This document shows, piece after piece, positions 42,166 to 52,075 of a stretch of DNA of 64,000 bases (the stretch's first letter is position 1; every line of letters starts with the position of its first letter). The translations under genes and the position numbers were made by a program. The stretch is from NCBI RefSeq assembly GCF_950295315.1, contig NC_080164.1, positions 113,466,390 to 113,530,389 of the forward strand, given 5' to 3'. The notes beneath the pieces were generated by a model. It was not told where the DNA came from. It saw only the letters and a list, made by a program, of their open reading frames with translations, and made no database searches. This stretch comes from Erinaceus europaeus. Its lineage: Eukaryota; Chordata; Mammalia; Eulipotyphla; Erinaceidae.

Positions 42166-42335
42166 GGGCCAGGCGGTGGCACATCTGGTGAGGCACACAC
42201 ATTACAGTGTGGAAGGACCCAGATTCAAGTCCCTGATCCCCACCTGAAGTTGAAATAGGGCTTCAAGTGTCTCTTTCCCTCTCTACCTCCCTCTCCACTT
42301 TCAGTTTCTGTCTCTACAAAAGAAAAATGATGTTG
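42166..42335 (+). mobile_element. ErB SINE
   Basis: GGGGCCAGGCGGTGGCACATC, CCCAGATTCAAGTCCCTGATCC, short body, flanked by AGATGTTGTT / TGATGTTGTTG. Confidence 0.92.
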
Positions 42336-42840
42336 TTGTTCTATTTTATGACAAAGAGACTGGAAGGTTCAGGGGTACACTTAGACCAGCACTTGGGCTA
42401 TTCCAGTTAAGTGGTTTGAACTCACACATTGGCTGTGGAAGTGTTGGGAAATGGCTACAGAACTATAGTAAATGAAAATAGAAATGATCTAGTTTTTATT
42501 CCCGCTATACTATGGACATGATGAGAAAAAAAAAGACTCAAATGGCAAGAAAAAGAAACTATTATTCTAAGAATAGTAAAAATGGCAGTGAGGATAAATT
42601 TCTGAGTGCATGGTGATAATGAGGATTCTTTCTCTGAGGTATACTAAAACAGAAAATTTTGAAGGATTTAAAAGAAGGAAATATTCTAGGAAGAATTTAT
42701 ATATATTTTTTCTTAATAAATGTTCCACTCACCTGGGCCCTTTCACCTCTTTTCCAGAAAATTACTTAAATATGAAATTAGATTTAATTATTTTTTTCAT
42801 TACCAAGGCATCACTGCTCCAAGTTGATGTTTATATGTAT
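42336..42840. other. No gene seen
   Basis: AT-rich unassigned sequence. The plus frame at 42610-42861 (83 codons) is Lys/Asn/Phe-rich with no recognised motif and runs into a tandem repeat. Confidence 0.5.
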
Positions 42841-42895
42841 AGATATAAACAAAAAATATAGAGAAAAAAATATAAACAAAAAATATAGAGAAAGG
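42841..42895. repeat. Two-copy tandem repeat, about 28 bp
   Basis: ATATAAACAAAAAATATAGAG occurs twice, joined by an A-run. Confidence 0.9.
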
Positions 42896-43018
42896 AAAAC
42901 AGAGACAGAGAGAAGGAAAGATACCACAGCACTTCAGTGTGTGGGGGCCTGACTTGAACCTGGGTCCTGTGCATGACAAAGCAGGTGATATTTAGATAAG
43001 ATATCTTGCTGACCCCAA
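42896..43018 (-). mobile_element. ErE SINE
   Basis: CACAGCACTTCAGTGTGTGG, GACTTGAACCTGGGTCCTG, GCATGACAAAGCAGGTGATA, TATCTTGCTGACCCC. Confidence 0.75.
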
Positions 43019-43032
43019 ACTTGATTTCTTTT

Positions 43033-43300
43033 TATTTTTTGCCTCCAGAGTGATTGCTACAAATAATTACAAATCCACTGTTCCTGGAGATCACCTTATT
43101 TCCGCTGTTGTTGTTGTTGCTGTTATTATTGTTGTTGGATAGGACAGAGAGAAATAGAGAGAGAAGGGGAAGACAGAGAGGGGGAGGAAAAGATAGACAC
43201 CTGCAGACCTGCTTCACCACCTGTGAAGCGATGCCCCTGTAGGTGGGGAGCCAGGGTTTTGAATCTGGATACTTGTGCTTCTTTGCACTTCCCTCCAAAA
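43033..43300 (-). mobile_element. ErA SINE, long form
   Basis: TTTGCCTCCAGAGTGATTGC, AATCCACTGTTCCTGGAG, TTGTTGTTGGATAGGACAGAG, GACCTGCTTCACCACCTG. The head is decayed after ACTTGTGCTTC. Confidence 0.9.
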
Positions 43301-44127
43301 TTAGATTTCTAAAAGTGCTTTATCAAAGCTCTGTCAAGGCCAAGAGAAAAGAATACATTCATGTGTGTCTGAAAAAGTTGGGAGGTAAGAAAAAATATAT
43401 AACTGATTTATCATAAGCTCCTGAAATAGGAAAAAAAAATCCTATAGAAAGCTGAAGTTTCAAGGACAGATACCTGTAGAAAAGTTCATAGAACTAAGGT
43501 CAAAATTACTAAAGCAGGAAATGAGATGCAACTTCTAAATTCAGGCTGGAACATTCTTTTCTTGCTCTCTCAGGAGAAGGAAAAGGCTAAAACAGCGTGT
43601 TGTCCTTTAATTAGATAAGAAAGAGACTCAATGATGACATCAAAAGGCCACAGGACATTCGGTGCCTTTTTAAAAAACCTTTCTGCATGATCAAGTGAAT
43701 GGAGCTTTGGAAATAGGTAATGCATGCTTTAGGAGAATGAAAAAGGAAAAAAAAAAAAGACTTGGAGGAAGATAATTTAAATAAGAGATCTGTATAAATG
43801 TTCAGGTCCTGGTGATTTGCATTTAAGGGTACTAAAAGAATTGGCTGAAGTACTGTGGACCATAAATTGAATATGAGTCAGCAATTTGTAATGCTATTAT
43901 TTAAAAAAGGGAACATGATTGAGAGTTGTATTAACAGGACTATGACATGAAAAGGGCAAGGATATACGTGGCATTGATCAACCATTATTTAGAATATAAT
44001 TACCAGTTTTGATCACTGTGTAGTAAAAGAGATAAGTAGACTCACGGCAAGAAACACAAAATGACGAATGGAATAAAAAAAAAAACAAAACAGTGAGAAA
44101 GACCAATGCAAGTTTAAATCCTCTAAT
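43301..44127. other. Unassigned, non-repetitive AT-rich sequence
   Basis: No repeat, RNA or frame recognised over 800 bp. Several short A-runs. Confidence 0.5.
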
Positions 44128-44262
44128 GGGGGTGGGCCAGAGGAGATAGCAGAATGGTTATGGAAGTAGACTCTCATGAGTGAGGCTCCAAGGCCCCATG
44201 TTTAATTTCCACCACCATTATAAGTCATATCTGAGCAGTGCTCTGGTTAAAACATAAATCTC
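44128..44262 (+). mobile_element. ErC SINE
   Basis: CAGAGGAGATAGCAGAATGG, CATGTTTAATTTCCACCACC, TGAGCAGTGCTCTGGTTAAAA. Confidence 0.88.
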
Positions 44263-44286
44263 TAACATGTTGTTTTGGTTAAGAAT

Positions 44287-45246
44287 ATCAACTTGATGCC
44301 ATACATCAGACAAGAGCTTAATAACCAAAATATATAAAGAGCTTGCCGAACTCAACCACAAGAAAACAAATGACCCCGTCTAAAAATAGGGAGAGGACGT
44401 GGACAGAATATTCACGACAGAAGAGATCCAAAAGGCCAAGAAACAAATGAAAAAATGCTCCAAGTCTCTGATTATCAGAGAAATGCAAATTAAGGCAACA
44501 GTGAGATACCACTTCACTCCTGTGAGAATGTCATACAACAGAAAAGGTAACAGCAGCAAATGCTAGAGAGGGTGTGAAGTCAAAGAAACCTTCCTGTACT
44601 GCTGGTGGGAATGTCAATTGGGTCAACCTCTGTGGAGAACAGTCTGGAGAACTCTCAGAAGGCTAGATAGACCTTCCCTGTGATCCTGCAATTCCTCTCC
44701 TGGGGATAGATCCTAAGGAACCCAACACACACATCCAAAAAGGTCTGTGTACACATATGTTCTTAGCAGCACAATTTGTAATAGCCAAAACCTAGAAGCA
44801 ACCCAGGTGTCCAACAACAGATGAGTGGCTGAGCAAGTTGTGGTATATATATATACACAATGGAGTACTACTCAGCTGTAAAAAATGGTGACTTCACCGT
44901 TTTCAGCCGATCTTGGATGGACCTTGAAAAATTCATGTTAAGTGAAATAAGTCAGAAACAGAAGGATGAATATGGGATGATCTCACTCTCAGGCAGAAGT
45001 TGAAAAACAAGATCAGAAGGGAAAACACAAGTAGAACCTGAACTTTAATTGGCATATTGCACCAAAGTAAAAGACTCTGGGGTGGGTGGGTAGGGAGAAT
45101 ATAGATCCAAGAAGGATGACAGAGGACCTAGTGGGGGTTATATTGTTATATGGGAAATTGGGGAATGTTATGCATGTACAAACTATTGTATTTACTATTG
45201 AATGTAAAACATTAATTCCCCAATAAAATAAAATAATAAAAAAAAG
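44287..45246 (+). mobile_element. 5'-truncated L1, short 3'UTR, plus strand
   Basis: Sense L1 end: ORF2 C-terminal region (GAGAGGACGTGGACAGAATATTC onward; GGAGTACTACTCAGCTGTAAA) to a TGA near 45005, then about 240 nt of 3'UTR with CCCCAATAAAATAAAATAA. Frame broken by several changes. Same subfamily as L1-D, older. Confidence 0.93.
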
Positions 45247-45249
45247 AAT

Positions 45250-45394
45250 AGGAAAGATATCAGGGAATGGGATACAGAGATCTGGTCGTGGGAATTGTGT
45301 GGAGATGTCCCCTCTTATCCTATGGTTTTGTCAGTGTTACCCTTTAAAATTTTTTTTTAATGTTTCCTTTTTATAAATAAAAAATAAATTAAAA
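45250..45394 (+). mobile_element. Short long-3'UTR L1 end, plus strand
   Basis: Sense orientation: CAGAGATCTGGTCGTGGGAATTGTGTGG, CTCTTATCCTATGGTTTTG, TTTATAAATAAAAAATAAATT. About 145 bp, inserted at the tail of the preceding L1. Confidence 0.88.
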
Positions 45395-45406
45395 AAAGAA
45401 AGGTAG

Positions 45407-45688
45407 GGAGTCAGGCTTTAGTGCAGCGAGCTAAGCGCAGGTGGCGCAAAGCGCAAGGACCGGCATAAGAATCCCGGTTTGAACCCCGGTTCCCCACCTG
45501 CAGGGGAGTCGCTTCACAGGCGGTGAAGCAGGTCTGCAGGTGTCTATCTTTCTCTCCTCCTCTCTGTCTTCCCCTCCTCTCTCCGTTTCTCTCTGCCCTA
45601 TCCAACAACGACAACAACAATAATAACTACAACAGTAAAACAACAAGGGCAACAAAAGGGAAAAAATAAATAAAATAAATATATATAT
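45407..45688 (+). mobile_element. ErA SINE, well preserved
   Basis: Exact duplication AAAAAGAAAGGTAG (45393-45406 and 45689-45702). Near-consensus: GTGGCGCAAAGCGCAAGGACC, GGGGAGTCGCTTCACAGGCG, AACAACAAGGGCAACAAAAGG. CpG sites are kept, so this is a young copy. Confidence 0.97.
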
Positions 45689-45749
45689 AAAAAGAAAGGT
45701 AGTACAAAAAAGAGTTATCAGGATTAATAAGCTATCAATTTGTTTCTTG

Positions 45750-45932
45750 GGTGGAGACAGAGAGGAATTGAGAGCAGAGGGGAAGATAGGGAGAGAGAAA
45801 TAGAGACACTTGCAGCCCTGCTTCACTGATTGGAAGCTTCCCTTCTGCAGGTGGGGAATGGAGTGTTGAACCCAGTACCTTGTACATGGTAACTTGTGTG
45901 TGCTCAGTCATATTGCAGCACAGCCTGCCCCC
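45750..45932 (-). mobile_element. ErB SINE
   Basis: GGTGGAGACAGAGAGGAATTG, CTGCAGGTGGGGAATGGAGTG, TTGTACATGGTAACTTGTGTG. Confidence 0.85.
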
Positions 45933-46079
45933 CAGAATCCAACTATTTTTAGATTAAATGTAGTCTGGTAAATAATGAATATTACAGGCAGAACTCTGAT
46001 ATGAAAAAATATGAAGACATGGTTCTGAAGTTTAGGAAAGTGACTTACTCTTTCCATTTGTTATTTTTAACATTTTCTT

Positions 46080-46515
46080 TTTTTAAAAAAAAATTCTTAT
46101 TTAAGAAAGGAAACACTGACGGAACCATAGGTACAACTCCACACAGTTCCCACCACCAGACCTCTGTATCCTATCCCCTCCCCTGATAGTTTTCCTATTC
46201 TTTAACCCTCTGGGAGTATGGACCCAGGGTCATTATGGGATGCAGAAGGTGGAAGGTCTGGCTTCTGTAATTGCTTCCTGCTGAACATGGGTGTAAGCAG
46301 GTCGACCCATACTCCTAGCCTGTCTTTCTCTCTGCGTACTGGGGCAGGGCTCTCTGGGGAAGTGGGGCTCCAGCACATATTGGTGGGGCCGTCAGTTCAG
46401 GAAGGTCTGGTTGGCATCATGGTAGCATCTGGAACCTGGTGGCTGAAAAGAGAGTTAACATATAAAGCCAAACAAATTATTGACTAATCATGAACCTAGA
46501 GGCTAGAATCCTTTG
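46080..46515 (-). mobile_element. Long-3'UTR L1 end
   Basis: TTATTTAAGAAAGGAAACACTG, CCACACAGTTCCCACCACCAG, GGCTGAAAAGAGAGTTAACATA. 5'-truncated at about 435 bp. Confidence 0.92.
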
Positions 46516-46824
46516 GAATATAACTAAAATAGGCCTACTAGCTATTTTAACATTTTCATGGGGGCTCTTTGGAGGCACCAGCCTCTACCCCAAAGAATGG
46601 CTGGTACCTTGATAGGAGCTTCAGCCTTGGGGTCAGGCTGTGGTAGATAGTTGCAAATCCTGGGGAGAAGCCAGCTTTAGTTTACTTCCCCACAGGTTTC
46701 GTGCTCATCAGCCTTATGCCTGCCCTTGAAACTCTCTTATTTTTAATTTAATTTAATTTTAATTTTGTGTGAGATAAATTACTGGGCAATACACGAAAAC
46801 CTATGAATTATAGAGACATAAGCA
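46516..46824. other. No gene seen
   Basis: Unassigned sequence, including a short TTTAATTTAATTTTAATTTTG run (46738-46760). Confidence 0.5.
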
Positions 46825-46985
46825 GGAATTGCATAGTGGCACACCTGATTGAATGCACATGTTACATGTGCAAGGACCTGGGTTCAAGCCCCCAGACCCC
46901 ACCTTCAGCAGGAAAGCTTTACAAGCTTCTTCTCTCCCTATCTCACTGCCACCCTTCCTTCACTAGTTTTCTTTCTCTATAGAAA
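46825..46985 (+). mobile_element. ErB SINE
   Basis: TAGTGGCACACCTGATTGAATG, GGGTTCAAGCCCCCAGACCC, CTTCAGCAGGAAAGCTTTAC. Confidence 0.88.
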
Positions 46986-47021
46986 TGAATGAAAGAAAGA
47001 AAGAGAAGAAGAGAGGAAGAG

Positions 47022-47070
<49 letters not shown>
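46986..47070. repeat. (GAAA)n microsatellite
   Basis: At the tail of the ErB SINE; pure in its right half (about 12 units). Confidence 0.96.
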
Positions 47071-47072
<2 letters not shown>

Positions 47073-47348
47073 GGGAGTCGGGCTGTAGTGCAATGGGTTA
47101 AGCGCACATGTCGCAAAGCATAAGGACCAGCGTAAGCATCCTGGTTCAAGCCCTGGCTCCCCACCTGCAGGGGAGTTGCTTCATAAGCGGTGAAGCAGGT
47201 CTGCAGGTGTCTATCTTTCTCTCCCCTTCTCTGTCTTCCCCCTCCTCTCTTAATTTCTCTCTGTCCTATCCAACAACAATGACAATAATAATAACTACAA
47301 CAATAAAGCAACACGGGCAACAAAAGGGAATAAATAAATGAAATTAAA
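47071..47348 (+). mobile_element. ErA SINE
   Basis: GGGAGTCGGGCTGTAGTGCAATGG head, CATGTCGCAAAGCATAAGGACC, AAGCAACACGGGCAACAAAAGG. Confidence 0.95.
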
Positions 47349-47354
47349 AAATAT

Positions 47355-47389
47355 AAAGAAAGAAAGAAAGAGAGAAAGAAAGGAAGAAA

Positions 47390-47435
<46 letters not shown>

Positions 47436-47448
47436 GAGAAAGAAGGAG
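47355..47448. repeat. (GAAA)n microsatellite
   Basis: At the tail of the ErA SINE, with GGAAGAAA interruptions on the left and pure units on the right. Confidence 0.96.
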
Positions 47449-47695
47449 ACACAGACTAGGAATATAGAACGACCTGTCAATGCCCATCTTCAGAGGGGAA
47501 GCAATTACAGAAGCCAGATCTTCCACCTTCTGTACCCCATAATGACCTTGGATTCATACTCCTAGAGAGATAAAGAATAGGTAAACTATCAAGGGAGGGG
47601 AGTGGATACAGAGTTCTGGGGGTGAGAATTGTGTGGAACTGTACCCCTCTTATCCTATAGTCTTGCCAATATTTCCATCTTATAAATAAAATTTA
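47449..47695 (+). mobile_element. Long-3'UTR L1 end, plus strand
   Basis: GACCTGTCAATGCCCATCTTC, GCAATTACAGAAGCCAGATC, GGTGAGAATTGTGTGGAACTG, ATCTTATAAATAAAATTTA. Third element in a head-to-tail chain with ErB and ErA. Confidence 0.92.
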
Positions 47696-47835
47696 TTTTA
47701 TTTTATTTTATTTATTTTTTAAACAGAGCACTGTTTAGCTCTGGCTTTTGGTGGTGTGGGGAATTGAACCTGGGACTTTGGAGCCTTAGGCATGAGAGTC
47801 TGTTTGCATAACCATTATGCTATCTTCCCTCCTCT
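47696..47835 (-). mobile_element. ErC SINE
   Basis: TTTTATTTTATTTATTTTTTAAAC tail complement, CTCTGGCTTTTGGTGGTGTG, CATAACCATTATGCTATC. TATAAATAAAA flanks it. Confidence 0.92.
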
Positions 47836-47849
47836 ATAAATAAAAAATT

Positions 47850-48560
47850 TTTAAGAAAGGAAAGAGACATCAGCTTTCAGATGCAGGATGTTAGTACCCT
47901 CGAATATTAATCTATCCCCATAGACATCAGTTATCTACCCTTAAATTGCTTCCAGCACCCTGATTAACCAATGTGATGCCTTCTGCATATGAGACTCCAA
48001 ATACCGGTTTGTTAAAGAAATGAATGAAAGAAGTTTACCCTTGACTTCCCACGCCAGACAGCAGATATAGAATTACTGTGCAGCTAGAGGTCAGCAGCTG
48101 CCCACACTTGGCTCCCAGCCTCCTAAGGCTCAGGAGACAATGGCTGCTCATTTGTATGGCACAGCATTTGCATAGTCTAACGAGATGGGCTATAATTGGC
48201 CTTCATTGATTTTGTTTTCATTGAGCTAAAATAGAGTCAGAGCTTCTTAGGCTGGAAGAACTGATTGATTTGTGGTAGAATTCAGGACTATTCAGTTGAA
48301 GAAATAATTAATTATGTTCTTATTTAGTAATCATCAGGGTTCAGCCTATTTTTTAGCAGGAAAATGTGCTCAGCAGAATTGTACTTGCTAAGACAGGGAT
48401 ACTTAAGAAAAGGTATTTTGGCTAGGCAAGTGGCTACCACACACAATATTTTATTTACTTTTAGAGAAATCTGCACGGATTGGAAGCAGTAGTAAATATA
48501 TTTGTAGTAAACAAGAGAAGTGCATTATACATTTTTATTCTTTGTCTTCTTTCCATAATC
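47850..48560. other. Unassigned, non-repetitive sequence with homeobox-type motifs
   Basis: Free of recognised repeats. The part 48110-48340 holds CATTTGTATGG, CATTTGCATAG (octamer-like) and AATAATTAATTATG (TAATTA cores). No open frame. A possible conserved regulatory element, not demonstrated. Confidence 0.4.
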
Positions 48561-48570
48561 ATATTATCTA

Positions 48571-48611
48571 TTTCTCCATCCATCCATCCATCCATCCATC
48601 CATCCATCCAT
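48571..48611. repeat. (CATC)n microsatellite
   Basis: Ten uninterrupted CATC/ATCC units. Confidence 0.96.
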
Positions 48612-49236
48612 TCTTTTAGCTACCCAATGTCTTTGAATCCACCCATCCATCTTTCAGTGTTTCTTAAGTTCTTTGTGAGTTGATGAATTACTTCAATCTG
48701 GATAAATGACATCATCTACCTTTGTCTTCTACCTCTCAGATATGGAAGTTGTTTTAGATAGGTCCAACTCTAGAGGAATAGAGGGGGCAGTTTCAGCCTG
48801 ACTTGGCTACCTGAAGTTTGTCTAAGGAAGCAAAATCTGTCATCCTGTAAAATATATCTTTGACAAAAGGATTGATTTCATAAGAGAGGCCCTGTTGGCA
48901 GAATGCTGATTAGTTTGATATGTAAAAACTTTTAGGGAGATGATGAAACTCAGGGTTTTGCTTTTATCCATCCTTATTTTGGTAATTTTCCTTAACTCTT
49001 CTTTTTCTTCCTGGACCACTATTTATTCAATCATTCAGAAATAATTCTGTAACAAAAAAAACCTAATAGATGCAAGGAATTCTGTTAGATATCTAACAAA
49101 TATCAATTAAATATAAATTAAATAATACCCCTGATTTCATGATATTTTCAAGATGGAAGAGAGTAAACATTCCTGTAAGACAAAATAGTAATGTGTCACA
49201 AGTGCACGAGAAAAATGTTGGAAAAAAAAGATGGTC
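48612..49236. other. No gene seen
   Basis: Unassigned sequence; no recognised repeat or coding frame. Confidence 0.5.
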
Positions 49237-49238
49237 AC

Positions 49239-49600
49239 TGGGGAGTCGGGCAGTAGCGCAGTAGGTTAAGCACATGTGGCACTAAGCACAACGACTGGTG
49301 CAAGAATCCTGGTTCAAGCCCCTGGAACCCCACCTGCAAGGGGGAGTCGCTTCATAGGTGGTGAAGCAAGTCTGCAGGTGTCTATCTTTCTCTTCCTCTC
49401 TCTGTCTTCCCCTCTTCTCCAATTCTCTCTGTCCTAATAATGACATTAGTAACAACAACAAAAAATAACTAGAACAACAATAAAAAACAACAAGGGCAAC
49501 AAAAGGGAAAATAAATAAATAAATAAAAAAGGTCACTGGGAGTGGTGGATTTATCATATAGGCACCGAGCCCCAGTGACTGGTACCAAAAACATGGGTGG
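49239..49600 (+). mobile_element. ErA SINE, with long-form tail
   Basis: GGGGAGTCGGGCAGTAGCGC head; GGGCAACAAAAGGGAAAATA; then GGGAGTGGTGGATTTATCAT and GGCACCGAGCCCCAGTGAC, the long-form end. GGTCACTGGG occurs before and within it. Confidence 0.93.
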
Positions 49601-49954
49601 CGAAAATCAAACCAAAACCAAAGCCAAACTAAAACAAACCAACAAAGACATAAAATATGTTAAAATTGGAAATGCTTACATTTGTGGAAGCCAATATATT
49701 ACTACATTGTTATGTAATAACAGTATCTAGATTAGGTAAAACTAAATAAAATCATAGCTTTACTAAAGACTCAAGAATACATAAAATATAATTTCTGTAA
49801 AATAACCTATTCGTGAGAAAATTAATAGAAGATAACATATTTGTTGCTCAGGTATTCAAATTGACTCTAGTAATTCTATATTAATGGCCATATATTTGAT
49901 CTCACTCAATGCTAAATTCCATAATGTTAAAGAAATCAAATATTTAAAAAGAGG
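49601..49954. other. No gene seen
   Basis: AT-rich unassigned sequence. Confidence 0.5.
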
Positions 49955-50024
49955 CATCAGGAGATGGTTCAGCTGGCTTGAGGCCCTGTGTTTGAGCCTT
50001 GGCACAACATGGGAGAATGTGTAT
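49955..50024 (+). mobile_element. ErD-like scrap
   Basis: CATCAGGAGATGGTTCAGCTGG and TTTGAGCCTTGGCACAACATG resemble an ErD head and B box. Confidence 0.5.
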
Positions 50025-50025
50025 A

Positions 50026-50525
50026 AGAGGCCAGGCAGTGGCAGACCTGGTTAAGCACACACATTACTGTGCTCAAGGACCCAGGTTCAACTCCCTGGTC
50101 CCCACCTGCAGGGGGAAAGCTTAAGGAGTGGTGAAGGTGGGCTGCACATGTCTCTCTCTGTTTTTCTCCCTATCTCCTCCTCCACTCTAAATTTCCTTCT
50201 TTTTTAAAAAAATATTTTATTCATTTATTTCCTTTTTGTTGCCCTTATTTTTATTGTTGTTGTAGTTATTGTTGTTGATGTCGTCATTGTTGGATAGAAC
50301 AGAGAGAAATGGAGAGAGGAGGGGAAGACAGAAGAGGGAGAGGAAGACACCTGCAGACCTGCCTCACCGCCTGTGAAGTGACTCCCTTGCAGGTGGGAAG
50401 CCGGGCGCTTGAGTAATACTTACACTAGTCCTTGCGCTTTGTGCCATATGCGCTTAACCCGCTGCGATACTGCCTGACTCCCTTAATTTATTTGTCTCTA
50501 TCTAATAAAAAATAAATAAAATGAG
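50026..50525 (+). mobile_element. ErB SINE split by an ErA
   Basis: Head and body at 50026-50195 (GAGGCCAGGCAGTGGCAGACC, CACCTGCAGGGGGAAAGCTT), tail at 50481-50525 (TTGTCTCTATCTAATAAAAAATAAA). The ErA between them is younger. Confidence 0.92.
50196..50480 (-). mobile_element. ErA SINE inside ErB
   Basis: TTTTTGTTGCCCTTATTTTTATTG, CATTGTTGGATAGAACAGAG, GCTTAACCCGCTGCGATACTG. TTCCTT/TCCCTT edges hint at the duplication. Confidence 0.93.
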
Positions 50526-50604
50526 AATGTGAATGCCACCAAAGGATCTCCCTAAATGGCAGAGCTTTTGTGTCCCTTCCCTTCTCTCTTCTCTCAAAGA
50601 TTAT

Positions 50605-50905
50605 AACAGCCCAAGCAGTAGCACACCAGGCTAAGCACATAAAGTTCTAAGTGCAAGGACTCAGGCAAGGGTCCTAGTTCTAGCTCTAGGCTCCCCACCT
50701 GCAGGGAGGTCGCTTCACAAGTGGTGAAGCAGGTCTACAGGTGCCTATCCTTCATTCCCCCTCTCTATCTTCCCCTCCCTTCTCAATATCTCTCTGTCCT
50801 ATCCTGTATTTATATATATTTAAAAAATGGTAAAAATGGCCTCCAGGAGCAGTAGATGTATAGTGCCCCAGCAATAACCCTGGAGGTTAACACAAAACAA
50901 AACAA
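50605..50905 (+). mobile_element. ErA SINE, long form
   Basis: CAAGCAGTAGCACACCAGGC, GGCTCCCCACCTGCAGGG, GGCCTCCAGGAGCAGTAGATG, CAATAACCCTGGAGG. AAAGATTATA flanks it. Confidence 0.92.
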
Positions 50906-50992
50906 AAAACAAAAAGATTATAGAGTAGTGGCTGAGTGGCAGTGACTAAGTCCCTGTATTCATTTTCTAACACTGCATAAAAAAAAAAAAGC

Positions 50993-51197
50993 TGGGGCCT
51001 GGTGGTGGTGCACCTGGTTAAGAGCACACACGATAGTGCACAAGGATCTGGGTTCAAGCCCCTGGTCCCCCACCTATAAGGGGAAAGCTTCATGAGTAGT
51101 GAAGTGTGGTTGTAGGTGTCTATCTCTTCCCCTCTATCCCCCTCCCCTCTCAATTTCTGTCTATCTGACTAATAATAAATAAATGAAATAAAAAGCC
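50993..51197 (+). mobile_element. ErB SINE
   Basis: GGGGCCTGGTGGTGGTGCACC, GGGTTCAAGCCCCTGGTCCC, ACTAATAATAAATAAATGAAAT. Internal CCC and ACAC expansions. Confidence 0.93.
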
Positions 51198-51525
51198 TAA
51201 TCTTTTACCCATATATACAAGTGGGACTGCCTATAGAAGTGGTAATTTTGTTTATATCCTTTATTCATTCATTTGTCCAATTCAGCTTATACTGAGTAGT
51301 TTCTGTAATAAAGACATTATTGCAATTGATGTAGTTGCAAAGATAATCTTAGAATATTTAAATAAGCTTTATCCTAAGATCCACAGGAAACTAGTACTGT
51401 TTTATTTTTGATCATTTTATTGAAAGCTTCCTCAATTATGGTAACCACCTCTTCACCTTGAGATGATGAGATGCTCCAGAAACCATGCCAAGTAACATCA
51501 TTTATTCTAAGAAGTTTACTTCCAG
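51198..51525. other. No gene seen
   Basis: Unassigned AT-rich sequence. Confidence 0.5.
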
Positions 51526-51700
51526 GGGCCAGGTGGTGGTATTCTTAGTAGAGCACTCATACATGAAGACCAAGGTTCAAACCCCCTGACCCCACATGTA
51601 GCAGCGAATCTTCCTGAGTGGTAGAGTAGTGCTGCAGTTGTCTCTCTTTTTCTCTCACTCTTTAGATGCCTTTTCTGCCTCATGCTCTGTCAAGAAAAAA
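51526..51700 (+). mobile_element. ErB SINE, diverged
   Basis: GGGGCCAGGTGGTGGTATTC, GGTTCAAACCCCCTGACCC, GTGGTAGAGTAGTGCTGCAG. Confidence 0.85.
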
Positions 51701-51757
51701 ACAAAGAAAAGTGAATGCTTAGAGTGGTATCAAGCTCCATTGATACTCTTGGTAGAA

Positions 51758-51836
51758 GAAAGAAAGGGAGAAGGAAAAGAAAGAAAAAGAAAGAAAAAAG
51801 AAATAAAGAAAGGAAGGAGGGAAGGGAGGGAAGGAG
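51758..51836. repeat. Purine-rich (GAAA/GGGA)n tract
   Basis: Impure AGAAAGAAA and GGAAGGAGGGAAGGGAGG, all purine on the plus strand. Confidence 0.9.
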
Positions 51837-51959
51837 GAGTTGACTCCTACTCTTAGTGGGTCTGGAAATATACATGAAGGTCTGCTCATGGTGGGGAAGG
51901 AGACTGCTCAGGAATCACAGTATCTTGTTCCACAAGAACAGATTTAAAGAGTATGTATG

Positions 51960-52043
51960 GGGGCTGGACGGTAATGCAGTGGGTTAAGCGCACATGGCAC
52001 AAAGCACAAGAACTGGTGAAAGGATCCAGGATCGAGCCCCAGC

Positions 52044-52045
<2 letters not shown>
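51960..52045 (+). mobile_element. ErA SINE head, cut by an L1 end
   Basis: GGGCTGGACGGTAATGCAGTGG, GGCACAAAGCACAAGAACTGG, ATCGAGCCCCAGC, then a TTTA run and the next element. Confidence 0.88.

Positions 52046-52075
<30 letters not shown>

Noticed and set aside
45407..45500. tRNA-like heads with A and B boxes, considered as tRNA genes
   Set aside because: They are ErA, ErB and ErC SINE heads. They recur dozens of times with the same long tails and do not fold as full tRNAs with proper anticodon stems.
47295..47526. Frames with FLSFFLSFF repeats
   Set aside because: Antisense reading of GAAA microsatellites at SINE tails.
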